DNA of 64,000 nucleotides from Alphaproteobacteria bacterium (GTDB lineage Bacteria; Pseudomonadota; Alphaproteobacteria; Micavibrionales; UBA2020), in assembly GCA_016794125.1 (NCBI GenBank), contig JAEUKT010000002.1:1031396-1095395 (forward strand), read 5' to 3'. Both the position numbers and the translations under genes were made by a program. Below the pieces are notes generated by a model, which saw only the letters and a program-made list of their open reading frames with translations, did not search any database and was not told the DNA's origin. Below, one piece after another: positions 18,203 through 26,758 of the stretch. The stretch's first letter is position 1, and every line of letters begins with the position of its first letter.

Positions 18203-18802
18203 CTATTTCGCGTTGATGCCTTCGAAATCCTGGCGGATACCCTCGACCTCGATCGTGATCGCCACCTCGTCGCCGACATCGGGGATGTATTTGGACATGC
18301 CGAAGTCCGACCGTTTTAACGTAGCGGAAGCCGAAAACCCTGCGAGATGATTTTTGGTATAGGGGTGATTTCCGGATTTATTATATGTGACATCCAGCGT
18401 CACGGGTTTGGTCACGCCCAGCAGGGTCAGATCGCCAGTCACCGTGCCCGTTTTTTCGCCCGTTTTCGTGACGGATCTGCTTTTAAAGGTCATTTTCGGG
18501 AATTTGGCAGCGTTCAGCAGCGCCTCCGCCCTGACCGCGTCATCCCATTCCTTCGAGCCCATATCGACGCTGGCGGTATCGACCGTCACGTCGATGGTCG
18601 AGGATGCGGGGTTCTTTTTATCGAAGGTGAATGATCCGCCGAAGGTGTTGAAACGGCCATGCGAATGGGAAAAACCCAGATGGCTGACAGAAAACAGGAT
18701 CTGCGTGTGTGCGGGGTCGAAGCTGTATTTATCCGGCGCGGCAGCGGCGGGTGTCGCCGCCAGCAGCAAAGCGACAAAACCGAAACCCGCGCGCGTGATC
18801 AT
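18203..18802 (-). CDS. YceI family periplasmic protein (copy 1)
   Basis: A 199-residue YceI protein. The ATG at 18802 overlaps the accC stop (ATGA). An upstream start at 18853 would lie inside accC and lengthen the signal peptide without support. Signal peptide: [21 protein letters not shown]. The mature domain begins [20 protein letters not shown], the canonical YceI opening. It continues through [31 protein letters not shown] and [19 protein letters not shown] to [19 protein letters not shown]. It is closer to the family consensus than copy 2. It is the junction between the fatty-acid genes and the redox genes of this operon. Confidence 0.93.
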   Translation of the reverse strand: MITRAGFGFVALLLAATPAAAAPDKYSFDPAHTQILFSVSHLGFSHSHGRFNTFGGSFTFDKKNPASSTIDVTVDTASVDMGSKEWDDAVRAEALLNAAKFPKMTFKSRSVTKTGEKTGTVTGDLTLLGVTKPVTLDVTYNKSGNHPYTKNHLAGFSASATLKRSDFGMSKYIPDVGDEVAITIEVEGIRQDFEGINAK

Positions 18803-20163
18803 GACGCCTTCTTGGCGGCTGCCTGCGTACCTGCCAGGAATTTTTCCAGCCAATGGATGTTGAATTCACCCTTGCGGAAGTCCGGCTGCGACAATATCAG
18901 CTGTTGCAGCGGGATATTGGTCTGGATGCCCTCGATGACCGTTTCGCCCAGCGCGCGTTCCATGCGCTTCATCGCTTCTTCGCGCGTCTGCGCATGCACG
19001 ATCAGCTTGGCGACAAGGCTGTCATAGGTGGGCGGCACGGAATATCCGTCATAAATCGCGCTGTCGACGCGCACACCAAGCCCGCCAGGCGCGTGGTAGC
19101 GTGTGATCTTGCCGGGCGACGGCACGAAGGTTTCGGGGTGTTCGGCGTTGATGCGCGCTTCGAAAGCCCAGCCGTTGAATTTAATGTCTTCCTGTTTGTA
19201 CGACAGGGGCAGGCCGGCCGCGACGCGGATTTGCTCGCGCACAAGGTCGACACCGGTGATCATTTCGGTGATCGGGTGCTCGACCTGCAGCCGGGTGTTC
19301 ATTTCCATGAAATAGAACTTGCCGTCTTCGAACAGCATTTCGATCGTGCCGACGCCGCGATAGCCCATGCGCTTGACGACGCTGGCGGCCAACTCGCCCG
19401 CGAATTTGCGCTGTTCGGGCGTCAGGCCGGGGGAGGGGCATTCCTCCAGCACCTTCTGGTGGCGGCGCTGGATGGAGCAGTCGCGCTCGCCCAAATGGAT
19501 GGCGTTGCCGTGCGTGTCGCCGATCAGCTGGATTTCGATATGGCGCGGCGCTGTCAGGTATTTCTCCATATACAGGTCGCCGTTGTTGAAGGCATTCTTG
19601 GCTTCGGTCGATGCCATGGAATAGGCGGATTTGAAGTCATCCTCGCCATGCGCGACCTTCATGCCCTTGCCGCCGCCGCCCGCTACCGCCTTGAGCAGCA
19701 CGGGGAAGCCGATTTTTTTGGCAAGCTCGAGTCCTTCCTCGGGGCTTTTCAGGATGCCGTCCGATCCGGGGACGACCGGCAGGCCCAGCGCCTTCACGGT
19801 GTCTTTCGCGACCGCCTTGTCGCCCATCTTGGCGATATGGTCGGGGGTGGGGCCGATGAAGGTAAAGCCATGTTCCTCGACCATGCGGGCGAACTGTTCG
19901 TTCTCCGACAAAAATCCGATGCCGGGATGGACAGCGTCCGCACCGGTGATCGTGGCGGCCGACAGGATCGCGGGGATGTTGAGATAGCTCTGGCGCGACG
20001 GCGCGGGGCCGATGCAGACAGATTCATCGGCCATGCGCACGGCCATGCCGTTCGCGTCGGCGGTCGAATGCACGACCACGCTGGCGATACCCATTTCCTT
20101 GCAGGCGCGCACGATGCGGAGCGCGATTTCGCCGCGGTTGGCGATCAGGATTTTCTTGAACAT
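18799..20163 (-). CDS. accC: Acetyl-CoA carboxylase biotin carboxylase subunit
   Basis: ATP-grasp enzyme that carboxylates biotin on AccB in the first committed step of fatty acid synthesis. The 454-residue length is normal. Motifs: [20 protein letters not shown] at the N-terminus, [14 protein letters not shown] (ATP-binding glycine loop), [20 protein letters not shown] and [19 protein letters not shown] with the catalytic Arg and Glu. It lies 19 bp after accB. The stop overlaps the following yceI start by 4 bp. Confidence 0.97.
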   Translation of the reverse strand: MFKKILIANRGEIALRIVRACKEMGIASVVVHSTADANGMAVRMADESVCIGPAPSRQSYLNIPAILSAATITGADAVHPGIGFLSENEQFARMVEEHGFTFIGPTPDHIAKMGDKAVAKDTVKALGLPVVPGSDGILKSPEEGLELAKKIGFPVLLKAVAGGGGKGMKVAHGEDDFKSAYSMASTEAKNAFNNGDLYMEKYLTAPRHIEIQLIGDTHGNAIHLGERDCSIQRRHQKVLEECPSPGLTPEQRKFAGELAASVVKRMGYRGVGTIEMLFEDGKFYFMEMNTRLQVEHPITEMITGVDLVREQIRVAAGLPLSYKQEDIKFNGWAFEARINAEHPETFVPSPGKITRYHAPGGLGVRVDSAIYDGYSVPPTYDSLVAKLIVHAQTREEAMKRMERALGETVIEGIQTNIPLQQLILSQPDFRKGEFNIHWLEKFLAGTQAAAKKAS

Positions 20164-20182
20164 GATGTTACCTGTTGAAAGG

Positions 20183-20683
20183 TTACTCGATGATGACCAG
20201 CACCTGGCCGAATTCGACGGGCTGCGCGTCGTCGATCAGGACATCGGTGACCGTGCCGCCCTTTTCCGCCTTGATCGGGTTCATGACCTTCATCGCTTCG
20301 ATGATGCAGATAGTGTCGCCCGCCTTGATTTTCGCGCCTTTCGACACGAATTTGGGCGCGCCGGGTTCCGATTGCAGGTAAGCAGTGCCGACCATCGGCG
20401 ATTTCACCGCACCGGGATGGTTGTCGGCCGAAATGGCGGAAACGGAAGCGGCGGGCGCTGCCAGTGCGGGCGCCGAAGCGGCGGGCGCATAATTGCCGGC
20501 AGGAGCCGCCGCATAGCTGACATTCACGGATTTGCTCACGCGCAGGCTCTTGTCGCCTTCGGTGATCTCGATCTCGGTCAGGCCGGTTTCGTTGAGCAGG
20601 CCTGCGAGTTTCTTGATCGCGTCGTGGTCGATCGTCATGGGGGGCATGGGTTCGTTCCTCTCCAGTTTTTTTGTATTTGCCAT
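20183..20683 (-). CDS. accB: Biotin carboxyl carrier protein of acetyl-CoA carboxylase
   Basis: A 166-residue BCCP. An N-terminal helical part is followed by an Ala/Pro-rich flexible linker (about residues 55-85). The C-terminal biotinyl domain carries [18 protein letters not shown] and the biotin attachment site [14 protein letters not shown]. The usual attachment motif is EAMKM; the Val after the Lys here is a conservative change. It lies 6 bp after aroQ and directly before accC, the standard alphaproteobacterial aroQ-accB-accC order. Confidence 0.96.
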   Translation of the reverse strand: MANTKKLERNEPMPPMTIDHDAIKKLAGLLNETGLTEIEITEGDKSLRVSKSVNVSYAAAPAGNYAPAASAPALAAPAASVSAISADNHPGAVKSPMVGTAYLQSEPGAPKFVSKGAKIKAGDTICIIEAMKVMNPIKAEKGGTVTDVLIDDAQPVEFGQVLVIIE

Positions 20684-20689
20684 GTCTTG

Positions 20690-21175
20690 TTATCCTTCGT
20701 CGTCAAGCAGGGAGCGCAGGGCGTTCAGCGCCAGAATATACCCATGCCCGCCGAAGCCGCAGATCGTGCCCTTGGCGACGGGGGAGATATATGAATGATG
20801 GCGGAAGGCCTCCCGCGCCTGCGGGTTGCTGAGATGCACCTCGATCACCGGCATCTCGAGAATTTTGAGCGCGTCGTGGATCGCGATGGAAGTATGGGTG
20901 TATGCACCGGCATTGATGACCACGCCGGAAAACGCGCCGCGCGCCTGCTGGATAAAGGTCACCAGTTCGCCCTCGCTGTTGCTCTGGCGGAAATCGATGG
21001 TGAAGCCCAGCTCGCCCGCATATTCCTCGCAGTCGTTCGCGATGTCGGTGAGCGTCTGGATACCGTAGATTTCGGGTTCGCGGCTGCCCAGCATGTTCAG
21101 GTTGGGGCCGTTCAAAATCAGAATGTTATGGCGCTGTTTTGGCAAGCCAATCCTCGTGAGCGGTGATACCGGCAT
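20690..21175 (-). CDS. aroQ: Type II 3-dehydroquinate dehydratase
   Basis: Dodecameric shikimate-pathway enzyme converting 3-dehydroquinate to 3-dehydroshikimate. The 161-residue sequence has all type II marks: ILILNGPNLNMLGSREPEIY with the catalytic Tyr, FRQSNSEGELV, INAGAYTHTSIAIHDAL, EVHLSNPQAREAFRHHSYIS with the catalytic His, and KGTICGFGGHGY. The N-terminus is about 15 residues longer than many homologues, so a downstream start is possible, but no closer ATG is present. First gene of the long minus-strand operon. Confidence 0.96.
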   Translation of the reverse strand: MPVSPLTRIGLPKQRHNILILNGPNLNMLGSREPEIYGIQTLTDIANDCEEYAGELGFTIDFRQSNSEGELVTFIQQARGAFSGVVINAGAYTHTSIAIHDALKILEMPVIEVHLSNPQAREAFRHHSYISPVAKGTICGFGGHGYILALNALRSLLDDEG

Positions 21176-21221
21176 TCAAGCGGCGACTATATAACGCCCT
21201 GATTATGGCTGCGAGTCGAAA

Positions 21222-21238
21222 ATGATTAACATAATCAT
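21222..21238. promoter_or_regulatory. 7+3+7 inverted repeat in divergent intergenic region
   Basis: ATGATTA (21222-21228) and TAATCAT (21232-21238) form a perfect inverted repeat separated by ACA. It lies between the divergent aroQ and the small secreted protein gene, where promoters for both should lie. Size and symmetry fit a dimeric regulator's operator. No regulator can be named. Confidence 0.4.
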
Positions 21239-21303
21239 AGGAACTGCGCAGGCTGCGCATCCGTTTGGCATTCAGGACTTTAACGCTGCTGGAGGGTAAT
21301 ACC

Positions 21304-21711
21304 ATGAAAAATATGATCTTTTCTTTGTCGATCGCTGCGCTGTGCGTAAGTGCTGCCCTGGTGCCCCCCGTTTATGCCCAGCAGACCTATGAACAGTCCA
21401 CCTACACCATCCCCGAAAACGGCCGTTCCGCCCTGCGCGCCTTTATCGAGGACGAGCGCGAACGTGCCTGCGACGCGGCGGAAGGCGGCAGCCCCAAGCC
21501 CTGCGTCACGCCCGAACAGCAGGTGAGTATCGTGCAGCCGGGAGCGATCCTGCCGCCGGAAGTGAATATCGTGCCGGTGCCCGATACCGTGACCGGCCGC
21601 ATCCCCGATGCGCCGAACCTGACGAAATACGTCTATGCGGCCAGCAACGTGTACCTCATCGACATCAACACGCGCCGCGTGATTGATGTGGTGACGCTGC
21701 CCGCGCCCTGA
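21304..21711 (+). CDS. Small secreted protein, DUF1236/RcnB-like
   Basis: A 135-residue exported protein. The ATG at 21304 has GGAGGG at 21290-21295; an in-frame upstream start at 21265 lacks this. Signal peptide: MKNMIFSLSIAALCVSAALV to PVYA-QQ. The mature part contains two cysteines in a short span (ACDAAEGGSPKPC). It ends in KYVYAASNVYLIDINTRRVI, which matches the C-terminal strand pattern of DUF1236/RcnB-type proteins and of the protein at 14862. Probably periplasmic; function unknown. It is a single-gene unit between aroQ and the convergent oxygenase gene. Confidence 0.72.
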   Translation: MKNMIFSLSIAALCVSAALVPPVYAQQTYEQSTYTIPENGRSALRAFIEDERERACDAAEGGSPKPCVTPEQQVSIVQPGAILPPEVNIVPVPDTVTGRIPDAPNLTKYVYAASNVYLIDINTRRVIDVVTLPAP

Positions 21712-21719
21712 TGCGTTGA

Positions 21720-22865
21720 TTATTTGCCGCCGGCGATATTCACGGCGAGTGATTTGTCTTCCAGAAACTGCTGGTTTTCCGCGCGGATCTTCGCGGCGGC
21801 CTCGTCATACAGGAACGGCAGGAACGCATAGCGCTTGCCTTTCGTGACGGGCGTGACCGCGTGCAGCAGGGCGCAGGAAAACACGACCGCGCCGCCGGGC
21901 GGCGGCTTGAAGGTGCGCGGGCCGTATTCGGGGAAGTTCAATTCCCCGCCTTCGAAATCATTATTCAGGTTGATGGTGACGGCAAAACGGCGATGCGCCG
22001 TGCCCTTGGTCGTATGGTCGCGGTGCGGGCGGAAGAAACCGCCATTCGCGCCGTCATAGCAGGCGACGATAAACCGCTCGATACGCGACGCATGAAAGAA
22101 ATGGACTTTCTCGATCTCCGGTACCAGCCGTTTTTTCAGGCGTGCGCGGAGTTCCACCAGAAGGTTTTCATCGTCCAGCACCACATCGCTGCGGCGTTTC
22201 AAGCCGTAATCCACGATGCCGACGGTCTTGCCGCCCACGTCGCGCATAAAGCCGCTTTCTTGTCCGCCCTGTGTTTCATAGATATCGATCAGGCGCTGGC
22301 ACAGTTCAGGCTCGAACACGTTCGGCAGGTAAATGACAGGCGCCTGCAGCGTGATGCCGGAAAATTTTTCGACGGCTGGCAGCGATTTCAGGAATGCCGA
22401 CAGTTCTGCGCCGTGGTTGGGGTTGCCATCCATGTTGATCGTTTTCATGATGCGCATGGTGGGATCGAGAACATACCACACGCGGCGCGCGGCAATTTTT
22501 CCGTCCGTGCCCTTCTTGAAGTTACGCGCCACAGAACCGTACAGCTTGCTGACCGCAAGGTCGGTATCCCAGAACCAGCGGATGCCGGGCAGTTCCGTCT
22601 TCAGGCGCCCCTGCTTTTCGTCGTTCGGGTCGATGCTGATGCCAAAAAAAGCGATATGATTGTCATCGAACAGGGCGCGGTTTTCACGCGCGACCGCCAA
22701 TGCTTCCTGCCCTGCGGGGCTGTTCGCGCTGGCGAAAAATCCCAGCACGATATAGCGGCCGGCGGCGGTGTCGAAACGGTATTCGGGGTTGCTGCAGCCG
22801 CGCGCTGTGAACCACGGCGCAGGGTCGCCGGTGCCGAGGCGGATATATTCCAGCCCGCCCGCCAT
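21720..22865 (-). CDS. Peroxiredoxin-like domain fused to 2OG-Fe(II) oxygenase
   Basis: A 381-residue two-domain protein. Residues about 8-165 have an AhpC/TSA (peroxiredoxin) fold pattern: GDPAPWFTARG, then YIVLGFFASANSPAGQEAL, then FFGISIDPNDEKQG. The position normally held by the peroxidatic Cys (TPxC) is Ala in SANSPAGQEA, so peroxidase activity is unlikely. Residues about 170-365 form a prolyl-4-hydroxylase-type dioxygenase. It has the iron ligands in FFRPHRDHTTKG (HxD), NNDFEGGELNFPEYG, and the distal His and Arg in LLHAVTPVTKGKRYAF. The ATG overlaps the upstream stop by 1 bp (TAATG). The substrate is unknown. Confidence 0.85.
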   Translation of the reverse strand: MAGGLEYIRLGTGDPAPWFTARGCSNPEYRFDTAAGRYIVLGFFASANSPAGQEALAVARENRALFDDNHIAFFGISIDPNDEKQGRLKTELPGIRWFWDTDLAVSKLYGSVARNFKKGTDGKIAARRVWYVLDPTMRIMKTINMDGNPNHGAELSAFLKSLPAVEKFSGITLQAPVIYLPNVFEPELCQRLIDIYETQGGQESGFMRDVGGKTVGIVDYGLKRRSDVVLDDENLLVELRARLKKRLVPEIEKVHFFHASRIERFIVACYDGANGGFFRPHRDHTTKGTAHRRFAVTINLNNDFEGGELNFPEYGPRTFKPPPGGAVVFSCALLHAVTPVTKGKRYAFLPFLYDEAAAKIRAENQQFLEDKSLAVNIAGGK

Positions 22866-23068
22866 TACTGTGCAGGCCCCTTGGGCGCGTCGCCGTCTTT
22901 TTTGCGCTTGTCGCGACCCATCGTCGCCAGCTTGTCTTCCAGCGCATTCACGATCCTGACCTTGCCTTCTTCCAGCTTGTCGTCCAGCGCGGTGACTTTT
23001 TCGACGGCGGTGTTAAATGCCTCGCCCGCGAGCTTTTTGCCGTCTTTCAGCTTCTGTTTCCAGTCCAT
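22865..23068 (-). CDS. Small charged helical protein (67 aa)
   Basis: A very small soluble protein, start ATG at 23068 preceded by GGAGCG. A longer version from 23134 would add 22 residues that look like upstream non-coding sequence. The sequence is almost entirely charged helix (MDWKQKLKDGKKLAGEAF, DDKLEEGKVRIVNALEDKLA) with a lysine-rich C-terminus. It is coupled to the oxygenase gene by a 1-bp overlap. It resembles in composition the helical protein at 23215, but shares no clear alignment with it. Confidence 0.6.
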   Translation of the reverse strand: MDWKQKLKDGKKLAGEAFNTAVEKVTALDDKLEEGKVRIVNALEDKLATMGRDKRKKDGDAPKGPAQ

Positions 23069-23142
23069 CTGCGCGCTCCTTAAAACATGTGAATTTTGTG
23101 GGGAAAGGGTACGAAACGAGGGGGCTTGCGTCAAGTTTGCAG

Positions 23143-23177
23143 AAAAAAAGGGCTGCCTCTTGCGAAGCAGCCCTTTT
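23143..23177 (-). terminator. Rho-independent terminator of gene 23215-23652
   Basis: An 11-bp stem (AAAAGGGCTGC at 23146-23156 and GCAGCCCTTTT at 23167-23177) with a 10-nt loop. On the minus strand it is followed by a run of T (complement of A at 23143-23149), 38 bp after the stop codon. The symmetric A/T ends could make it work in both directions. Confidence 0.88.
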
Positions 23178-23214
23178 AGGGAAGATAGAGAGTGTGAATC
23201 CCTATTTTATCGAG

Positions 23215-23652
23215 TTATTTAGGAGCCTTGGGGGCTGCGGGTTTTTTCTTTGCAGCGGCTTTCGGCGCGGCGGGTTTTTTCGCGGCTTTCGGGGCTTTCG
23301 GCGCAGCTGCTTTTTCTTCTTTTGCAGCGGGTGCGGGTGCAGCTTCTTCTTTCGGGGCCTGGAACACGGGCTTGTCCAGCGTCGTGGTCGGCTGCACTTT
23401 TTGCTGTTGCGCGCGTGGGTTGAATTGTTGTTCGAGGTCGGTCAGCAGCAGGTCAACAGTCGTGACGACGCCGGCGACGACATCTTCGAGCTGTTCGCGT
23501 TTCTTGTTGATGGCGGTTGCGGCTTTGTTTGCTTTTTCATCCAGCTTGCGGCCGACTTGCTCGCGCTTGGTTTCCAGTGCGTCGAGACCGGTGGTCAGCG
23601 CTTCTTCTGCGACGGCGGCGGCGATCTTTGCGAAATCTCTAAAAAGGCTCAT
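23215..23652 (-). CDS. Helical protein with Ala/Lys/Pro histone H1-like tail
   Basis: A 145-residue protein. ATG at 23652 is chosen because GAGG lies 9 nt upstream; the ATG at 23661 would directly abut the same GAGG. Residues 1-75 are predicted amphipathic coiled helix (LFRDFAKIAAAVAEEALTTG, NKKREQLEDVVAGVVTTVDL). Residues about 95-145 are almost only Ala, Lys and Pro (KAPKAAKKPAAPKAAAKKKP). This two-part design matches PhaF-type phasins and bacterial H1-like nucleoid proteins, but the N-terminus is not clearly a phasin domain. It has its own promoter and strong terminator, suggesting abundant monocistronic expression. Confidence 0.72.
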   Translation of the reverse strand: MSLFRDFAKIAAAVAEEALTTGLDALETKREQVGRKLDEKANKAATAINKKREQLEDVVAGVVTTVDLLLTDLEQQFNPRAQQQKVQPTTTLDKPVFQAPKEEAAPAPAAKEEKAAAPKAPKAAKKPAAPKAAAKKKPAAPKAPK

Positions 23653-23781
23653 CTTGGTCATCCTCTATATGTGCTGTTTTTGAAAAGGTATCCGGCGTTT
23701 GTCGCCGGTCGTCTTCTTGTTGCTTCGTGTCGTTTCCGTGGTGGTAAAACTTGATCGCTGCGTTGTCATAAGCGTGGAAGT

Positions 23782-23811
23782 TTAATAGCAAGCAACGCAA
23801 GCTATTGTCAA
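23782..23811 (-). promoter_or_regulatory. Sigma70-type promoter for gene 23215-23652
   Basis: On the minus strand a perfect -35 TTGACA (23806-23811) and a -10 TATTAA (23782-23787) are 18 bp apart. The spacer carries a GCTTGC direct repeat. The predicted 5' untranslated region is about 120 nt. An AT-rich stretch (23815-23845) lies immediately upstream and could act as an UP element. Confidence 0.55.
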
Positions 23812-23844
23812 GATTATGTATAAATATTTTTTAAATATTTAATA

Positions 23845-23869
23845 AAAACAGCCCGTTATATGCTGTTTT
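23845..23869 (-). terminator. Terminator of the def-fmt-truA operon
   Basis: On the minus strand an 8-bp stem (AAAACAGC and GCTGTTTT, 23845-23852 with 23862-23869) with a 9-nt loop is followed by T-rich sequence. The stem begins inside the truA stop codon. It is AU-rich apart from its GC base, so it is weaker than the terminators at 6295 and 23143. Confidence 0.6.
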
Positions 23870-24668
23870 ACAGAAGTGAATCGACGCCTTTTACAAAGGC
23901 ATTTTCATCATAATCGACGCGCATGAAATACAACCCGTCGGGCGGCGCGGTGGGGCCCGCTTTTGCGCGTTCGCGGGCATCCAGCGCGGCCTTTACGTCA
24001 TCCGGCTGCCACTTGCCTTCACCCACCAATTTCAGCGTGCCGACCATGTTGCGGATCTGGTGGTGCAGGAACGACCGCGCCTCCGCCCACAATTCCAGAT
24101 GCGTGCCGAAGGCGAGCGCGGATTTGTTTTCAATGAATTCCAGACGGTCGAGCGAGCGGATCGGCGATTTCGCCTGGCATTCGCTGGCACGGAAACTGGT
24201 GAAGTCGTGCTCGCCCAGCAGATGCTTTGCGGCCTTGTTCATGCGCGCCACATCTAGGTCGATATTCACATGCCATGCGCGCCCGGCATCGATAATCGGT
24301 TCCGCGCGCCGGCCGGTGATGATTTTGTAGCAGTAATATCTTTTCATCGCACCGAAGCGGGCGTGGAATTCCTGTGATACAGGCTCGGCCTTCACGATCG
24401 CAACCTTGTGCGGGCGCATGTGGAAATTGATCGCGTCGCGCACGGCTTTTACATCGGTTTCTTTTTCCAAATCGATATGTGCGACCTGACCGACAGCGTG
24501 AACGCCCGCATCGGTGCGGCCCGCCACATGCGCGGTCACGTCTTCGCCGCAGAAACCCTTTATGCCGCGTTCCAATACTTCCTGCACGGACAGAGCATTT
24601 TCCTGCCGCTGCCAGCCCGCGAATTCCGCGCCGTCATATTCAATGGTCAGTTTCCAGCGCTGCGTCAT
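23868..24668 (-). CDS. truA: tRNA pseudouridine(38-40) synthase TruA
   Basis: Modifies uridines 38-40 in the tRNA anticodon arm. 266 residues, normal. Motifs: [16 protein letters not shown] at the N-terminus, [18 protein letters not shown] with the catalytic Asp, [36 protein letters not shown] and [13 protein letters not shown]. It overlaps fmt by 4 bp and is the last gene of the operon. Confidence 0.97.
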   Translation of the reverse strand: MTQRWKLTIEYDGAEFAGWQRQENALSVQEVLERGIKGFCGEDVTAHVAGRTDAGVHAVGQVAHIDLEKETDVKAVRDAINFHMRPHKVAIVKAEPVSQEFHARFGAMKRYYCYKIITGRRAEPIIDAGRAWHVNIDLDVARMNKAAKHLLGEHDFTSFRASECQAKSPIRSLDRLEFIENKSALAFGTHLELWAEARSFLHHQIRNMVGTLKLVGEGKWQPDDVKAALDARERAKAGPTAPPDGLYFMRVDYDENAFVKGVDSLL

Positions 24669-25597
24669 GTCAGCACATCGCCGATATTCAGGTGCGTGCC
24701 GTTCATGAAGGAAAGCCCGTCCATGGCCTTGCGGTCCTGCGGCTGGATGGTCGTGAGTTTCAATGCGCCCTCGCCGCAGGCCACGATCAAATGACGGTCG
24801 AGAATTTCACCTGGCTTGCCTGTGCCCTCGGCCACTTCCGCCGCCAGCACCTTCAGCCGGTGTTCGCCCTGCATGCACCAGACGCCCGGCCACGGGGTCA
24901 GGGCGCGCATCTGGCGTTCAATCTCCGCCGCCGGTTTCGTCCAGTCGATGCGGCCGTCGTCCTTCGTCAGCATATGGGCATAGGTAACGCCCTCTTCCGG
25001 CTGCGTTTGCGGCTTCAGCGGCGTGCCTGCCGCAATTTGCGCCAGCGTATCGACAATCAATTCACCGCCTTGTTTTGCCAGCGCGTCATGCAGCGATTGT
25101 GCGGTGGTGGTATTCGTGATCGGCACAACACCGCGCATCAGCACGGGGCCGGTGTCCAGTCCTTCCTCCATCTGCATGATGCAGATGCCCGAGGCCGCAT
25201 CGCCCGCCATGATCGCCCGCTGGATCGGCGCCGCCCCGCGCCAGCGCGGCAGCAGTGACGCATGGATGTTCAGGCAGCCGTGTTTCGGCGCGTCCAGCGT
25301 TTCCTTCGGCAGGATCAGGCCATAGGCCGCTACCACGGCAATATCAAGGTTCAGCGCCGCAAATTCTGCCCGCGCCGTCGCATCTTTCTTCAGGCTTTTC
25401 GGATGCCGCACCGGCAGTCCCAATTCCTCCGCCCGTTTCTGCACGGCGGATGGCTGCAATTTATGCCCGCGTCCCGCCGGTCGCGGCGGTTGCGAATAGA
25501 CCGCCAAAATATCATGCCCCGCTTCATGCAGCGCGTTCAGCGACGCGACGGCGAAATCGGGCGTGCCCATAAAAGCGATGCGGAGTTTATTCGGCAT
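24665..25597 (-). CDS. fmt: Methionyl-tRNA formyltransferase
   Basis: Formylates initiator Met-tRNA. 310 residues. The N-terminal catalytic domain begins [19 protein letters not shown] and carries the hallmark [20 protein letters not shown] (catalytic Asn and His) and [11 protein letters not shown]-terminal OB-like domain (from about residue 205) has the usual LTPWPGVW segment. The ATG overlaps the end of the upstream membrane-protein gene by 11 bp. In most bacteria fmt directly follows def; here a membrane protein is inserted between them. Confidence 0.96.
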   Translation of the reverse strand: MPNKLRIAFMGTPDFAVASLNALHEAGHDILAVYSQPPRPAGRGHKLQPSAVQKRAEELGLPVRHPKSLKKDATARAEFAALNLDIAVVAAYGLILPKETLDAPKHGCLNIHASLLPRWRGAAPIQRAIMAGDAASGICIMQMEEGLDTGPVLMRGVVPITNTTTAQSLHDALAKQGGELIVDTLAQIAAGTPLKPQTQPEEGVTYAHMLTKDDGRIDWTKPAAEIERQMRALTPWPGVWCMQGEHRLKVLAAEVAEGTGKPGEILDRHLIVACGEGALKLTTIQPQDRKAMDGLSFMNGTHLNIGDVLT

Positions 25598-26135
25598 GTT
25601 CGTTTTTCGTTACGTTCAAATAATGCAAATCATTTATCATTTGTCTTGTTATTTCAAGATTGAACACGCCGAAAAGCATAGCGGCTGGCAATAGCCAATA
25701 AAAAAAGTTTCCGACAAATATAAATTGAAGATCCTCTTTGTCCCAAAAAATCCAAACTAAAAACAAACCAATCGCGAGTATCAGTACCCCATACATTGCG
25801 CCCGAGAAATAGAGAAATTTTTCTGATGAAGTGATGACATACAGTTTTTGTCTTAATAGGAGATTCCCGATAATCAATATTCCGAAAAAATTCGGGATAA
25901 AGAAAAATGAGAACGTATAGAAAGCAATAAAAATTCCCGGAAATATGCATGTCATGAAAAAAGCGGTTGTCGATAGAGCCACGCCACCTTGGGCGAAGGC
26001 ATCGATTCCATTGCTGATTGCAAATGCTATCGCCGCAAATAGCCCAGCTATAGCGCATCCGCTCGCGCAAACCTCTAGGCATGGCAAAACCGCTAAACTT
26101 TGTTTCTCAGAAGGAGCTTTAACCTCAGAGGACAT
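25587..26135 (-). CDS. AT-rich integral membrane protein of unknown function
   Basis: A 182-residue protein with four likely transmembrane helices at about residues 24-43, 53-85 (possibly two), 108-130 and 139-160 (for example [35 protein letters not shown]). The N-terminus has a Cys pair ([10 protein letters not shown]). Base composition is clearly more AT-rich than every neighbour, with many AAA/AAT/TTT codons. It overlaps both def (11 bp) and fmt (11 bp), so it is translated as part of the operon. I do not recognise the family. The composition suggests recent acquisition into a conserved operon. Confidence 0.7.
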   Translation of the reverse strand: MSSEVKAPSEKQSLAVLPCLEVCASGCAIAGLFAAIAFAISNGIDAFAQGGVALSTTAFFMTCIFPGIFIAFYTFSFFFIPNFFGILIIGNLLLRQKLYVITSSEKFLYFSGAMYGVLILAIGLFLVWIFWDKEDLQFIFVGNFFYWLLPAAMLFGVFNLEITRQMINDLHYLNVTKNEHAE

Positions 26136-26700
26136 GCGTCTTCTGGAGTTCTTCCAGATTTTCTTTGGTGAATTTTTTCAGCTTGCGCATCACCATGTCG
26201 CGTTTCAGCGATGACAGGTGGTCGGTGAACAGCACGCCGTTCAGGTGGTCGATCTCGTGCTGCAGGCAGGTGGCGAACAGTCCGTCGGCTTCGACCTCGA
26301 ATTGCTTGCCGTTCTGGTCGAGCGCTTTCACGCGCACGATTTTCGGGCGCTCCACCTCGGCATACTGGCCGGGGATCGACAGGCAGCCTTCGTCATAGAC
26401 GTTCATTTCTTCGGACGACCACAGCAGTTCGGGGTTGATGAACACCTGCGGCTTGCCGCGGCGTTTTTCAACGGGCAGTTCTTCGTCTTCATTTTCGGCG
26501 CGCGGCTGGTCGACATCCAGCACCAAAATACGCATCGACTGGCCGATCTGCGGCGCGGCCAGACCGATGCCGGGCGCGGCATACATGGTGTCCAGCATGT
26601 TTTCGACCAGCTTGCGGTGGTCGTCGGTGATGTTGCTGACAGGGTCGGCCACGCGCTTCAGCACGGGATGCGGGACAACGTAAATGGGTAATGTGGCCAT
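26125..26700 (-). CDS. def: Peptide deformylase
   Basis: Fe(II)/Zn metallo-enzyme removing the formyl group from nascent proteins. 191 residues. All three motifs are present: GIGLAAPQIG near residue 45, EGCLSIPG (metal-ligand Cys) near 105, and QHEIDHLNGVLF (two His ligands and catalytic Glu) near 147. A charged insert (ENEDEELPVEKRRGK, about residues 69-83) is longer than in E. coli but occurs in alphaproteobacterial enzymes. First gene of the def-membrane protein-fmt-truA operon. Confidence 0.96.
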   Translation of the reverse strand: MATLPIYVVPHPVLKRVADPVSNITDDHRKLVENMLDTMYAAPGIGLAAPQIGQSMRILVLDVDQPRAENEDEELPVEKRRGKPQVFINPELLWSSEEMNVYDEGCLSIPGQYAEVERPKIVRVKALDQNGKQFEVEADGLFATCLQHEIDHLNGVLFTDHLSSLKRDMVMRKLKKFTKENLEELQKTHVL

Positions 26701-26758
26701 GGAAAACGCCCTTTCGTTATACCTTAGATAAAGAGGGGCTGCGCGCGAGTCAAGAAAC

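Noticed and set aside
18853-20178. Plus-strand ORF (441 codons) opposite accC
   Set aside because: Antisense shadow of accC, with the same compositional signs and no ribosome-binding site.
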